DNA from: Marinimicrobium locisalis | Lineage (GTDB): Bacteria; Pseudomonadota; Gammaproteobacteria; Pseudomonadales; Cellvibrionaceae | Direction of reading: 5' to 3' | NCBI RefSeq assembly: GCF_039822625.1 | Contig: NZ_JBDLLG010000021.1 | Span: forward strand, 41,162 to 105,161 | DNA: 64,000 nucleotides | In this document: positions 18,589 through 26,359 of the stretch, piece after piece | Layout: each line of letters starts with the position of its first letter | How positions within the stretch are numbered: position 1 is the stretch's first letter | Program-made: the position numbers and the translations under genes | Notes under the pieces: generated by a model | Databases searched by the model: none | What the model saw: only the letters and a program-made list of their open reading frames with translations | Told to the model about the DNA's origin: nothing

Positions 18589-18606
18589 TCGGTAAAGGAT
18601 ACTTTT

Positions 18607-20028
18607 GTGAAAATTCGATTAATTCTAGTTGTGATGCTTCTTTTATCTAGTGGTTTTTCGGTCGCTCAAATCGAAGGGTATGAGATATATTTTATTAATG
18701 GAATGTGGAACACTGAGCCTCAGGCGGAAGCAGCCACTATTAACTTAAGTGATTCAACAGGGCTTCCAGTAACTTGGCTGAGAAATGATAAGCGAGGGTG
18801 GTATGGATGGATGGATCTGGTGGATGTTCTCAAAGAGAAAGCTTCAGAAAGCCCCTACACTAGAGTCGATAAGTTTCTTGCCGAACACTTTTGGAGTTTG
18901 TACTTTGGAAGAGATGATGCAAAGTACTGGGTGGAGTATTCTGAAACTCTGATGAAGTATAACGACGTTGGAGTTTGGTCTAGAGGGAATTTTCTTTCTA
19001 TGAGATCTCGAATATTAACTGATATAGGGCAGCAAAAGCGAATTATTCTGGTAGGGCATTCTCAGGGAAATTTTTTTGTAAATAGTCTTTACAATGATCT
19101 TTTGAACAGTGACTACTCGTACGAAGCTGATAACTGTATTGGCAGTGTGGGCATAGCCAGCCCTTTATCGAACAAGCCTGGAATGTACTTCTATGTGACA
19201 AACACAAAAGACTTAGTGATAAATGCAATTAGGCTACGTTACTCTGTCCTAGGGGCGAATATTAAATTGCCTTATACGAGTGACGATAAAACGGGCCATC
19301 AACTGTATACGTACTTGGAGCGATTTGCGGCGTCAAGAGACGCAGTGTCTGCGCATATCTGGGATCATTTGGACTATTTGAATCAGACATGCTTTTACAA
19401 ATACAATATTGACATTTCCGTTGACCAGAATGACCCTTTTTACTTGAGGGTTGAGAATAATGATGATAGAGACTTGAAGGGGCCCGCGACAATCGAAATA
19501 ATCCGCCCTGACGGGGAAAAGGATATTTATAATTATCCACGGGATAACTTGATAGTTGATTCAGGTAAAGCCTATGTAATGAACACAGGTGGTTTTGGAA
19601 GCACAAAGCTTGATAGTCCCGATACTCATCGAATTACTTTGAGAGTTAGGGATCCAAAAGATAAAAATAAGATATTGGCAGAAGAGACGATCTCTCATGC
19701 CCCTGGCGCTGATCCAGATCCTGAGCCGTGCCCAGAACCGCTATCCACTTCCGGGGGTATTGAGGGCTATGATGGCTGGCTTGACTTGGGGGAGGAGTCG
19801 GGTTGGGTTTATGGAATGTTTGAAGCGTTTTTAATCCCAGATAATATTGCGGTATTTAGTGAATCCGGTAGAAAGCTTTGGTCAACCGCACAGTTCTTCA
19901 GGGGAAGGAAGGAGGTGATGTTTCACCATGATCCAGATGAGGAAGGGAGATATGTGCGCGTTCAAGTGTACGCAAAATATACTAATACTGAATGGGAATT
20001 AGAGTTGGATTGTCCTTCAGTCTATTGA
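18607..20028 (+). CDS. Secreted lipase-like alpha/beta hydrolase
   Basis: A 473-residue exported protein (GTG start, AAAGGAT ribosome site; signal peptide ends near SVAQ, residue 21). A serine-hydrolase elbow GHSQGN at about residue 155 follows a hydrophobic strand (RIILVGHSQGN), and IWDHLDYL at about 255 supplies a candidate His. The C-terminal half (about 270-473) reads as beta-sandwich material with a pro/asp linker (DPDPEPCPEP) at about 370-380. It resembles a triacylglycerol lipase or lipid esterase with accessory beta domains; the substrate is not evident. It is coupled with the 18022-18588 gene. Confidence 0.75.
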   Translation: MKIRLILVVMLLLSSGFSVAQIEGYEIYFINGMWNTEPQAEAATINLSDSTGLPVTWLRNDKRGWYGWMDLVDVLKEKASESPYTRVDKFLAEHFWSLYFGRDDAKYWVEYSETLMKYNDVGVWSRGNFLSMRSRILTDIGQQKRIILVGHSQGNFFVNSLYNDLLNSDYSYEADNCIGSVGIASPLSNKPGMYFYVTNTKDLVINAIRLRYSVLGANIKLPYTSDDKTGHQLYTYLERFAASRDAVSAHIWDHLDYLNQTCFYKYNIDISVDQNDPFYLRVENNDDRDLKGPATIEIIRPDGEKDIYNYPRDNLIVDSGKAYVMNTGGFGSTKLDSPDTHRITLRVRDPKDKNKILAEETISHAPGADPDPEPCPEPLSTSGGIEGYDGWLDLGEESGWVYGMFEAFLIPDNIAVFSESGRKLWSTAQFFRGRKEVMFHHDPDEEGRYVRVQVYAKYTNTEWELELDCPSVY

Positions 20029-20062
20029 TTATGGAATCGACAACTTGTGGAGCTGGGGTATC

Positions 20063-20413
20063 GTGTGTATCTTTAAAGTTATGCTGTTTGTAGGGTTGTT
20101 TGGATTGTCTTTTTTTGTTGAGGCAGGATCATACGTAGAGGGGAGGCAGGTTAGGTCGGTCTTTGGATCTGGAGTCATCAAGTTCGGTGTTAATAATCCG
20201 CCGTCCGATACATGCGATTATTACAATCGGACGTTTAAGTTTGACTCTAGAACGGAGAACGGAAGGACTATACTAAGCATACTCCTCGCGGCAAAAATGG
20301 CCGGAAAAGATGTCAATATTTGGTACTCTCCAAGCCCGAAGCCGGGAACCAGCTCGGAAAATGGCTGCAGTATTGCCGATATGGCGACAATAAATGAAAT
20401 TGGCATTGATTAA
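20063..20413 (+). CDS. Small exported protein, paralogue 2
   Basis: About 116 residues from a GTG preceded by GGAG; a TTG at 20045 would add six residues. The signal peptide ends near FVEAG. The mature domain carries the family pattern: mid Cys (SDTCDYY), then RTILSILLAAKMAGKDVNIWY and a late Cys (ENGCSI). It begins 35 bp after the secreted hydrolase and may be co-transcribed with it. Function unknown. Confidence 0.72.
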   Translation: MCIFKVMLFVGLFGLSFFVEAGSYVEGRQVRSVFGSGVIKFGVNNPPSDTCDYYNRTFKFDSRTENGRTILSILLAAKMAGKDVNIWYSPSPKPGTSSENGCSIADMATINEIGID

Positions 20414-20483
20414 GTTTCTCGGGGAGTTTCTGAATAAAGTTGCTTCAAAGTTTATAAGTTTCGTTTGGTTTTAAAGGATATGT

Positions 20484-20804
20484 ATGAAAAGTTCTCTGAT
20501 AATTGGTGTGTTCTTTACGGTTCTGTCGGCTGTTGGTTCGGTTTCTGCTGCGCAGTGGACGGATAAGGTAAGTGTTTCAAGTATGACTGGAAGCCGAGTG
20601 GATGCTGAGCAGTCGATTAGTATCTCTGGTACCTGCGTTCAGAGTCAGTTAGCGTTTATTAGCCCAAGTCGGTCGAATCATAAGGAAATGGTGTCTTTAC
20701 TGTTGGCGGCGATGATGGCGGATAAAGAGGTTAAACTGTATTGTGATGATTCCTGCGCAAGCGGCAACCGTTGTAATGTACTAAAGGTAAAGATTTTTAA
20801 ATAG
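20484..20804 (+). CDS. Small exported protein, paralogue 3
   Basis: 106 residues; signal peptide to about residue 22 (VSAAQ). The family helix reads MVSLLLAAMMADKEVKLYC, with a mid Cys (SGTCVQS) and extra Cys near the end (DDSCASGNRCN), giving four in all. Good ribosome site (AAAGGAT). It is 70 bp after paralogue 2. Confidence 0.78.
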   Translation: MKSSLIIGVFFTVLSAVGSVSAAQWTDKVSVSSMTGSRVDAEQSISISGTCVQSQLAFISPSRSNHKEMVSLLLAAMMADKEVKLYCDDSCASGNRCNVLKVKIFK

Positions 20805-20922
20805 TCTGAGTGCGCGAATTCGTAGTGTTAAGCTGTAAGAATCGAGTTGGCAAGTTTGGTGTGCGATAGGGAAGGTGCGTAAAAAGCGTAGTGTAAACAT
20901 TCACTGTTCGCTCCTTTATCGC

Positions 20923-20947
20923 ACGCAAGGGCTTTGCGTCATTTTTT
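20923..20947 (+). terminator. Terminator candidate after paralogue 3
   Basis: ACGCAA / TTGCGT stem with a short loop followed by CATTTTTT. A longer imperfect inverted repeat (GTGCGATA at about 20859, TATCGCAC at about 20917) lies immediately upstream. Confidence 0.5.
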
Positions 20948-21007
20948 AAATATAGTTATTTTTTAGGCGCGGCAGCATCGCGTTTATCGCGGTGTTGTTG
21001 GAGATTA

Positions 21008-21334
21008 ATGGGAAGCCTTATGAGAATCCTTTTAATTTTGCTGTTTCTGTCTTCTGGTACGATGGCAGCGGAAGTAAAAATTCACAGTGCCATTGATTCT
21101 ATTAAAATTGTTTCTAATGGTAATGTTCACGTTATTTTGTCGGAGCCGACAGGCGCGAATTGCTACAGCAGTGGAAGAAAGTTGAAGATCAACGAAGGCC
21201 AAATGGGCGTTACCGCAGAAGGACTGGACCGAATGTTGTCTATACTCCTTACGGCTAAGGCAACGAATAGCCCGGTCAGGTTGTGGTTTGATGATAGCAA
21301 TCGAAACTGTACGGTAGGCAGTATGGAGCTTTGA
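21008..21334 (+). CDS. Small exported protein, paralogue 4
   Basis: 108 residues with a signal peptide ending GTMAAE. Closest in the group to paralogue 1: both have VTAEGLDRMLSILLTAK / VTEEAVDRFLSVALTAG, an aromatic strand (LWFDDSNRNC / IYYDDTHPNC) and Cys at equal places. The start at 21008 has GGAG six bases upstream. Function unknown. Confidence 0.78.
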   Translation: MGSLMRILLILLFLSSGTMAAEVKIHSAIDSIKIVSNGNVHVILSEPTGANCYSSGRKLKINEGQMGVTAEGLDRMLSILLTAKATNSPVRLWFDDSNRNCTVGSMEL

Positions 21335-21357
21335 ATTAGTAGGCATTTTTTCGGTGA

Positions 21358-21564
21358 TTGGCAGTGTTTCCTACGGGCAGAATAGTAGTCGTCTCAGTTG
21401 AAATAAGGACGGCCACGGAGTATTACTTTTTAAGAGTGCAGTGCCGCCGTTTTCCGGGGAATTACGTCAATCTAGAGCCTAACTGTAACCTCAAGGGACC
21501 GATAAGAAGAGGCGTTATTGCATTCTTGCTTTGGGTGGTTGCAGAACGTCCAGAAGTTATTTAG
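21358..21564 (+). pseudogene. Possible remnant of a family member
   Basis: A 68-codon frame with no signal peptide. Its end (RRGVIAFLLWVVAERPEVI) resembles the LL(A/T)AK...V helix of the neighbouring paralogues but stops before the last strand and Cys. Its beginning overlaps a decayed copy of the 48-bp repeat that flanks the distant gene cluster, so it may instead be mostly insertion-sequence debris. Not likely to make a functional product. Confidence 0.35.
21375..21417 (+). repeat. Diverged third copy of the island-flanking repeat
   Basis: Aligned by eye without gaps, 33 of 43 bases agree with 63394-63436 (core AGTCGTCTCAGTTGAAAT versus TGTCGCCTCACTTGAAAT), and a further TTAAGAG match follows in the next 30 bases. 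It lies in the same orientation as the other two copies. Confidence 0.6.
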
Positions 21565-21632
21565 CCATGTCAATAGGAGCTGGTTTAAAGTTCGCGTAGG
21601 GAATCATTTTGGCCTAGAGGGTAGGAGATAAT

Positions 21633-21959
21633 ATGAGGTTTACTTTTATGCTGGCTATGCTAGCCGTTTTATACACATCAACCGTTAACGCAGGAACCAC
21701 CACCGGGTCAATTCAAAGAGTTGATATGCATGGAATGAATGCCAAGGTGTTCTTTACTATTGAATCCTCACAAGAGAATTTCGCAGACTGCGCAACAACA
21801 AAACGCTATGTTGTGAATACAGATACCCAACAAGGAAAAAACATAGTTTCTGCAGTTTTAGCTGCAAAGGCTGCAAATCAGTCCGTTACCGTCGAGGGTT
21901 ACTCGTCCTGCAGTCTTCACGGAGATTCAGAAGATATTAAAGTCTTTAAGGTTCTTTGA
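21633..21959 (+). CDS. Small exported protein, paralogue 5
   Basis: 108 residues; signal peptide to about residue 20 (TVNAG). Family pattern: Cys in FADCATTK, helix NIVSAVLAAKAANQSVTVEGY, Cys in YSSCSLHG and a final basic beta strand (IKVFKVL). Ribosome site GTAGGAGATAAT. Function unknown. Confidence 0.8.
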   Translation: MRFTFMLAMLAVLYTSTVNAGTTTGSIQRVDMHGMNAKVFFTIESSQENFADCATTKRYVVNTDTQQGKNIVSAVLAAKAANQSVTVEGYSSCSLHGDSEDIKVFKVL

Positions 21960-22205
21960 GTTAATTAATCAGTGTGCTGGCTAGGTATTATGGTAATTAA
22001 CCAGCGGGTTTCATGGCGGTTTGTTTTTGTTCTTTCCGGGTTCGGCTTTTCCAGTTCCGGTTTCTTAGTGCATCTTGGTGCTATTGCTGAAGGTTGAGTG
22101 CATTAACTGTTGGATTAGTGTCGTTCAAGCCCTTCGGCGTTTTCGGGGTGGCGGCGGAGCCGTTGAGCTAATCCCTTAGCATAGTCTTTTAACGCTTCAA
22201 TCGTT

Positions 22206-22261
22206 CTTAACTGGCTCCTCCGCGAAGGAATATTTTCTTACGGCGTGGAGGCTATGTTAAG
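22206..22261. repeat. Imperfect inverted repeat upstream of paralogue 6
   Basis: CTTAAC...CTCCTCCGC on the left pairs imperfectly with GCGTGGAGGC...GTTAAG on the right around a 15-base AT-rich loop. The 330-bp gap 21960-22293 holds no open frame of note. The hairpin could be a regulatory or transcript-end structure; its lack of a T-tract argues against an intrinsic terminator. Confidence 0.45.
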
Positions 22262-22293
22262 AAACAATAGTATTCATCAATGAGAGGAACTCT

Positions 22294-22644
22294 ATGAGTA
22301 TTCGATTTGGTTTTGTGTTAGCCCCGTTATTAGCTGCATCCGTTGCCAATGCGGCGACTAGTATCAATAGCGCAAGGGTGGTTGACGTTGTTCCTGATGT
22401 AGATTACGGGGTGGTCTATGTTAAGTTTGATGCCGACCAAGCAGGAAGTACTAGCTGTGTTCAGGATAAATACAAGAGTCAGTACCAGATTTCCAATCTC
22501 GGTACCCCTATTGGTGATGCTCTCCTCTCTACGGCGTTAACAGCCTTGGCCATGAATAATGAAGTACGGGCAGTAGGGAGGGGAGTTTGTGATGGACGTG
22601 AAGGGATGGAAACGTTGCGATTAATATCATTTCAGCCACAGTAG
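22294..22644 (+). CDS. Small exported protein, paralogue 6
   Basis: 116 residues; signal peptide ends SVANAAT. Pattern: Cys in STSCVQDK, helix GDALLSTALTALAMNNEVRAV, Cys in GVCDGR, final strand LRLISF. GAGAGGAACT ribosome site. More diverged than paralogues 1 and 4 but the same architecture and length. Confidence 0.77.
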   Translation: MSIRFGFVLAPLLAASVANAATSINSARVVDVVPDVDYGVVYVKFDADQAGSTSCVQDKYKSQYQISNLGTPIGDALLSTALTALAMNNEVRAVGRGVCDGREGMETLRLISFQPQ

Positions 22645-22700
22645 CTTCCAGGCGACTACCTGCAGTAGCGGTCTGTGATCAATTCTTGGGTATGATCTGA

Positions 22701-22982
22701 TTGGTGGAGAGGACCCAGTGGAATAATTCTGGCGCATTAATGCTCAACAGTGTAGAGGGACCACATGACGATGGTGATACTTTCGACCGCGGAATGCACG
22801 TCCAAGCCCCAGCTCACCCCCCCCTCGATGGAATACTCAAAGGCGAACTTTTGCAAGTGCCAGCTAACACCGCCGAGCGGAAAGCTGTCAGAGAACCTGG
22901 ATCAAAATTAAACGTCTATGTAGGGGGCAAGCGGTCGGACGCAATAGCTATCTACGGAAAGGGACTGTACAGAGACCTTTAG
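22701..22982 (+). CDS. Doubtful 93-codon ORF
   Basis: Open frame in the 500-bp gap between paralogues 6 and 7. The product has no signal peptide or membrane segment and is proline- and glycine-rich; an inner ATG gives MLNSVEGPHD. The ribosome site is weak. Composition is GC-richer than the flanking genes. It might be a decayed gene or chance. Confidence 0.25.
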   Translation: MVERTQWNNSGALMLNSVEGPHDDGDTFDRGMHVQAPAHPPLDGILKGELLQVPANTAERKAVREPGSKLNVYVGGKRSDAIAIYGKGLYRDL

Positions 22983-23153
22983 AAAATTAGCCGTCAAAAG
23001 GATGTAATGTTGAATGGTGAAGGTTTCAAAAGTAGCTTCTTGGGTAGAAGGTGGCGTGAACCGAATGTGTCTGGCGTCTTAGTTTTTATCCGGGGAGCTT
23101 TCATTCAAAAATTCAGTTAATTGGGGTTTTATTGTGTACAAGAGGAAAGTCCT

Positions 23154-23504
23154 ATGAATTATTTTATAAAATTGGTTTTTGGCCTAATGATCACTTGCAA
23201 CGCTAGCGCTGCGACAATTATTCACACAGGGAAGGTAACTGACATACGCGTGTTCTCGAAAAACTATGGCACATATAGCGTTAGCGATACTGGAATGGCC
23301 GTGGTCTACGTTGAAGGGCTCGCTGGTGCTTGCGGAACAAATGAGGGTCGTATAGCGATCACTTCTGATCATCCCTTGTACCAGTCTGTCCTCTCAATAG
23401 CTCTTGCAGCGAAAATGTCACAATCAGACGTAGAGGTGGCGTACATTGATAAATGTACTCAACGCCCGAGTGCTTGGGATTTCGCTGTTTTAAGGCTTAA
23501 GTAG
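23154..23504 (+). CDS. Small exported protein, paralogue 7
   Basis: 116 residues from ATG 23154, which follows AGAGGAAAG; the upstream extension of the frame is ignored. The signal peptide ends NASAAT. Pattern: Cys in AGACGTNE, helix LYQSVLSIALAAKMSQSDVEVAY, Cys in IDKCTQR, final strand AVLRLK. Last member of the row before the sugar-utilisation genes. A hairpin GGCTGCC/GGCAGCC follows at about 23550-23567. Confidence 0.8.
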   Translation: MNYFIKLVFGLMITCNASAATIIHTGKVTDIRVFSKNYGTYSVSDTGMAVVYVEGLAGACGTNEGRIAITSDHPLYQSVLSIALAAKMSQSDVEVAYIDKCTQRPSAWDFAVLRLK

Positions 23505-23601
23505 CTGCGTAAGCAAGCCAATAACGGCGACCGCTAACGCGGCGCGTGTTGGCTGCCGTTAGGCAGCCAAGTACCGCAAGAGAATGACGCTTAAATAACA
23601 G

Positions 23602-23616
23602 TATTGTATTACAATA
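23602..23616. promoter_or_regulatory. Palindromic operator candidate before the GH43-epimerase gene
   Basis: Perfect 7-bp inverted repeat TATTGTA-T-TACAATA, 66 bp before the GH43 start codon. The form fits a dimeric repressor site of the GntR or LacI type controlling sugar genes. The regulator is not encoded in this window. Confidence 0.5.
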
Positions 23617-23682
23617 TGGGGTTTCGTAGAATACCTGACTGAATACTACCCCTATAATGACAACGATCTGAAGGTACTGTTT

Positions 23683-25863
23683 ATGACAAGCACCACTCCA
23701 CTGCGGCGACTGTTCGCCGGGGGGCTGCTGGCAGTCTCCGCCCTGGGCCTGCTGGCCTGCTCCGAGACCGAAGAAGGCGCCCCCTCCGCCGAGCCCCAAG
23801 GCGACACCACCTCCGGTTCCGAATATAATGTGCCCCTGGTTGAACACGGCGCCGACCCCTGGATTCATCGTACCGAGGAGGGGACTTACTACTTCATTTC
23901 CACTGCGCCTGAGTTTGACCGGATCGAGCTAGTGGCGGCCGATACGCTCAATGGCCTGACCGACGCCGAGCCCAAGGTAATCTGGCAGCGCCCGGAAGAG
24001 GGCGAAATGGCCGGAAACGTTTGGGCGCCGGAGCTGCATCGTATTGATGGTGTTTGGTACGTCCACGTGGCGCTGGGCGACGGTGACGAGCCGTTCCGCA
24101 TGCGCATGCATGTATTGGCCAATGAGAGTGAGGACCCCACAACAGGCGAATGGAGCCATGTGGGTCAGATTGAAACGCCGTGGGACAGCTTTGCGCTGGA
24201 TGCCACCACGTTTGAACATAACGGCACCCGCTACCTGATATGGGCTCAGGGCGACCAGGAGCAGAAGTACAACTCCGCGCTCTATATGGCGGAAATGGAT
24301 GGCCCGGCCTCTATTACCGGCCCGGTAATCACCCTGAGCGAGCCGGAGCTGGATTGGGAGCGCGTCGGTCACGAAGTGAACGAAGGGGCCGCCGTGATCA
24401 AGCATGAGGGCCGAATCTTTGTCACCTATTCGGCGGCGGCCACCGATCACAATTACGCCATGGGCCTTCTGTGGGCGAACGCCGACGCGGACCTGATGGA
24501 CCCGGGTAGCTGGAAGAAGTCGCCGGAGCCGGTGTTTTCCTCCAACGCCGAACTTGAGCGTTTTGGCCCCGGCCACAATAGTTTCACCAAGGCCGAAGAT
24601 GGCGAGACCGACCTGCTGGTTTACCACACCCGCCGCTACAAGGAGCTGAAAGGCTCACCGCTGTCCGACCCCAACCGCCACGCCCGCGTGCGGGTGCTGG
24701 AGTGGGACGCCAACGGCTTCCCGGTCTTTCACCAGGACCGCGCCGACAACTACCACCTCGACCAACAGGCGAGCACGGCGAAGGCCGACGACAACTACGG
24801 CCCGGCTTATTTGAACAAGCAGCCGTTCGGTGAACTGCCGGATGGTCGCGAAGTGACCCTCTATACCCTGAACAACGGTGAGGGTATGGAAGTGAAGCTG
24901 ATGAACTACGGCGGCGTTATTACCCATGTATTTACGCCTGACAGCGAAGGCGAACTGGGCAACGTGGTGCTTGGCTTCGATACCCTGGAAGATTATTTGG
25001 AGCAGAACCCCCCGTATTTCGGCGCGTTGATCGGGCGTTATGGTAACCGTATCGCGGGCGGTCGTTTTGAGTTGGATGGGACCGTCTACGAGCTGGACCA
25101 GAACGATGGCGACAACCACCTGCACGGCGGGGTCGTTGGCTTTGACAAGAAGCTCTGGGACGCGAAGTTTGTGTCCGACGAACGCGGTCTGGCGGTGGAG
25201 CTGTTCCTGTTGAGCAAAGACGGGGACCAGGGCTACCCCGGCAACCTGGAAGTGACCACCCGCTATGTGCTGACCGACGAAAATGCGCTACTGACGGATT
25301 TCAACGCCGTGACTGACAAGGCCACGCCGGTGAACCTGACCCAGCACACGTATTTCAATCTGTCCGGCAAGGGTTCTATTCTGGACCATGTACTGCAAAT
25401 CAATGCGGACCGTTATACGCCAGTGGACAGTGGGCTGATTCCGACGGGTGAACTGGCGCCGGTGGAAGGCACGCCCATGGATTTCACCGAACCCAAGCCC
25501 ATCGGCGAGGATATTGATGCGGACTTTGAGCAACTGGAGCTGGTCGGCGGTGGTTACGATCACAACTATGTGTTGAACCGCTCTGACGAAGAAGGGCGCA
25601 TTCTGGCCGCCCGTGCAGAGGACCCGAATACCGGTCGAGTGTTGGAGGTGCTGACGGAAGAGCCGGCCATTCAATTCTATTCCGGCAATTTCCTGGATGG
25701 GTCCCTGAGCGACGGCGAACGGACGTTCGAGCTGCACGGCGGCTTCTGCCTGGAGCCCCAGCATTACCCGGATTCACCCAATCAACCGGATTTCCCGAGC
25801 ACGATTTTGGAGCCGGGCGAGGTGTACGAGACGAGCATGAGCTTCCGGTTTAGCGTTCAATAA
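23683..25863 (+). CDS. Lipoprotein GH43 glycosidase fused to aldose 1-epimerase
   Basis: A 726-residue two-domain protein. Signal peptide with lipobox GLLAC (Cys26) indicates membrane anchoring in the periplasm or outer membrane. Residues about 45-350 form a GH43 five-bladed propeller: catalytic residues by pattern are Asp58 (GADPWI), Asp173 (SFALDATTF) and Glu234 (NEGAAV). Residues about 385-725 form a galactose-mutarotase domain with NHLHGG, TQHTYFNLSG and the catalytic-type Glu691 (GFCLEPQHYPDS). The enzyme likely releases arabinose or xylose from plant polysaccharide and converts the anomer for uptake. The adjacent Na+/sugar symporter on the opposite strand fits that role. Confidence 0.9.
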   Translation: MTSTTPLRRLFAGGLLAVSALGLLACSETEEGAPSAEPQGDTTSGSEYNVPLVEHGADPWIHRTEEGTYYFISTAPEFDRIELVAADTLNGLTDAEPKVIWQRPEEGEMAGNVWAPELHRIDGVWYVHVALGDGDEPFRMRMHVLANESEDPTTGEWSHVGQIETPWDSFALDATTFEHNGTRYLIWAQGDQEQKYNSALYMAEMDGPASITGPVITLSEPELDWERVGHEVNEGAAVIKHEGRIFVTYSAAATDHNYAMGLLWANADADLMDPGSWKKSPEPVFSSNAELERFGPGHNSFTKAEDGETDLLVYHTRRYKELKGSPLSDPNRHARVRVLEWDANGFPVFHQDRADNYHLDQQASTAKADDNYGPAYLNKQPFGELPDGREVTLYTLNNGEGMEVKLMNYGGVITHVFTPDSEGELGNVVLGFDTLEDYLEQNPPYFGALIGRYGNRIAGGRFELDGTVYELDQNDGDNHLHGGVVGFDKKLWDAKFVSDERGLAVELFLLSKDGDQGYPGNLEVTTRYVLTDENALLTDFNAVTDKATPVNLTQHTYFNLSGKGSILDHVLQINADRYTPVDSGLIPTGELAPVEGTPMDFTEPKPIGEDIDADFEQLELVGGGYDHNYVLNRSDEEGRILAARAEDPNTGRVLEVLTEEPAIQFYSGNFLDGSLSDGERTFELHGGFCLEPQHYPDSPNQPDFPSTILEPGEVYETSMSFRFSVQ

Positions 25864-25888
25864 ACCAGAGCGCTTTTAAGCTCCACAA

Positions 25889-25924
25889 AAAACCGCCCAA
25901 GGTTCGGCCTTGGGCGGTTTTTTT
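25889..25924 (+). terminator. Intrinsic terminator of the GH43-epimerase gene
   Basis: 12-bp perfect stem AACCGCCCAAGG / CCTTGGGCGGTT, five-base loop, A-tract before and T-tract (seven T) after. It could also act on the opposite strand. Confidence 0.93.
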
Positions 25925-25984
25925 GTGGGGGCTTGGTGGCGGGTGCTACGTTTCAAGACGATCAAGGTAAAAGAATGATTTTCA

Positions 25985-26177
25985 CGTAGGGTAGGTCGGT
26001 CCGACGCATCGGAGCGAAGCGCCACCTACCAATAAAAGAACACGCACCCGCTCCATGCCATCGGCAGCCTTTGGCATCGGCAGATGCGCTGGCGCTTATT
26101 TGCCCTACGTTAACTTCTTTGCCACTCTCCCGGGTGGGCAGCAATGGTAGGTGGCGCTTCGCTTACGCTACCCTACG
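25985..26177. repeat. 193-bp MITE-like / REP-like inverted-repeat element
   Basis: The ends are inverted copies: CGTAGGGTAGGT...GCGAAGCGCCACCTACC on the left (25985-26030) and GGTAGGTGGCGCTTCGCTTACGCTACCCTACG on the right (26147-26177) read as the reverse complement in large part. Another GCCCTACG lies at about 26101. It has no coding frame with signals. Such GTAGGGT-type palindromes are common intergenic repeats in proteobacteria. The 495-bp gap between the two convergent genes contains only this element and the two terminators. Confidence 0.75.
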
Positions 26178-26291
26178 CGAATCCGAAGCTCTTGGTACGA
26201 CGGCCTAACCCACTACCTCTAGCTCGGTCTATTTCGGCACAACCGCACTCCAATGCGAAGTAGCTAGCTCTAGTAGGCGATGGAAACACAC

Positions 26292-26323
26292 AAAAAAACG
26301 GCCCACCAAAAGGCGGGCCGTTT
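26292..26323 (-). terminator. Terminator of the SSS symporter gene
   Basis: Read on the minus strand: ACGGCCCGCC / GGTGGGCCGT stem (one mismatch) around TTTT, followed by seven T. It lies 37 bp past the symporter stop codon. Confidence 0.85.
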
Positions 26324-26359
26324 CGCGATGTCTTGTTGGCATCCTTGCCAAACTATCGA

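Noticed and set aside
22701..22982. Firm coding call for the 93-codon ORF
   Set aside because: Weak start signals, no signal peptide or domain, and composition unlike neighbours; kept only as doubtful.
16591..23504. Integron cassette array
   Set aside because: Small co-directional ORFs with spacers suggested cassettes. A few GTTAGGC strings occur (17297, 17845, 23557), but I could not pair them with RYYYAAC partners at attC distances, and no integrase is present.
23545..23575. Single type I-F-like CRISPR repeat
   Set aside because: GTTGGCTGCCGTTAGGCAGCC looks like an I-F repeat hairpin, but there is only one copy, no spacer structure, and it is placed like a transcript-end hairpin of paralogue 7.
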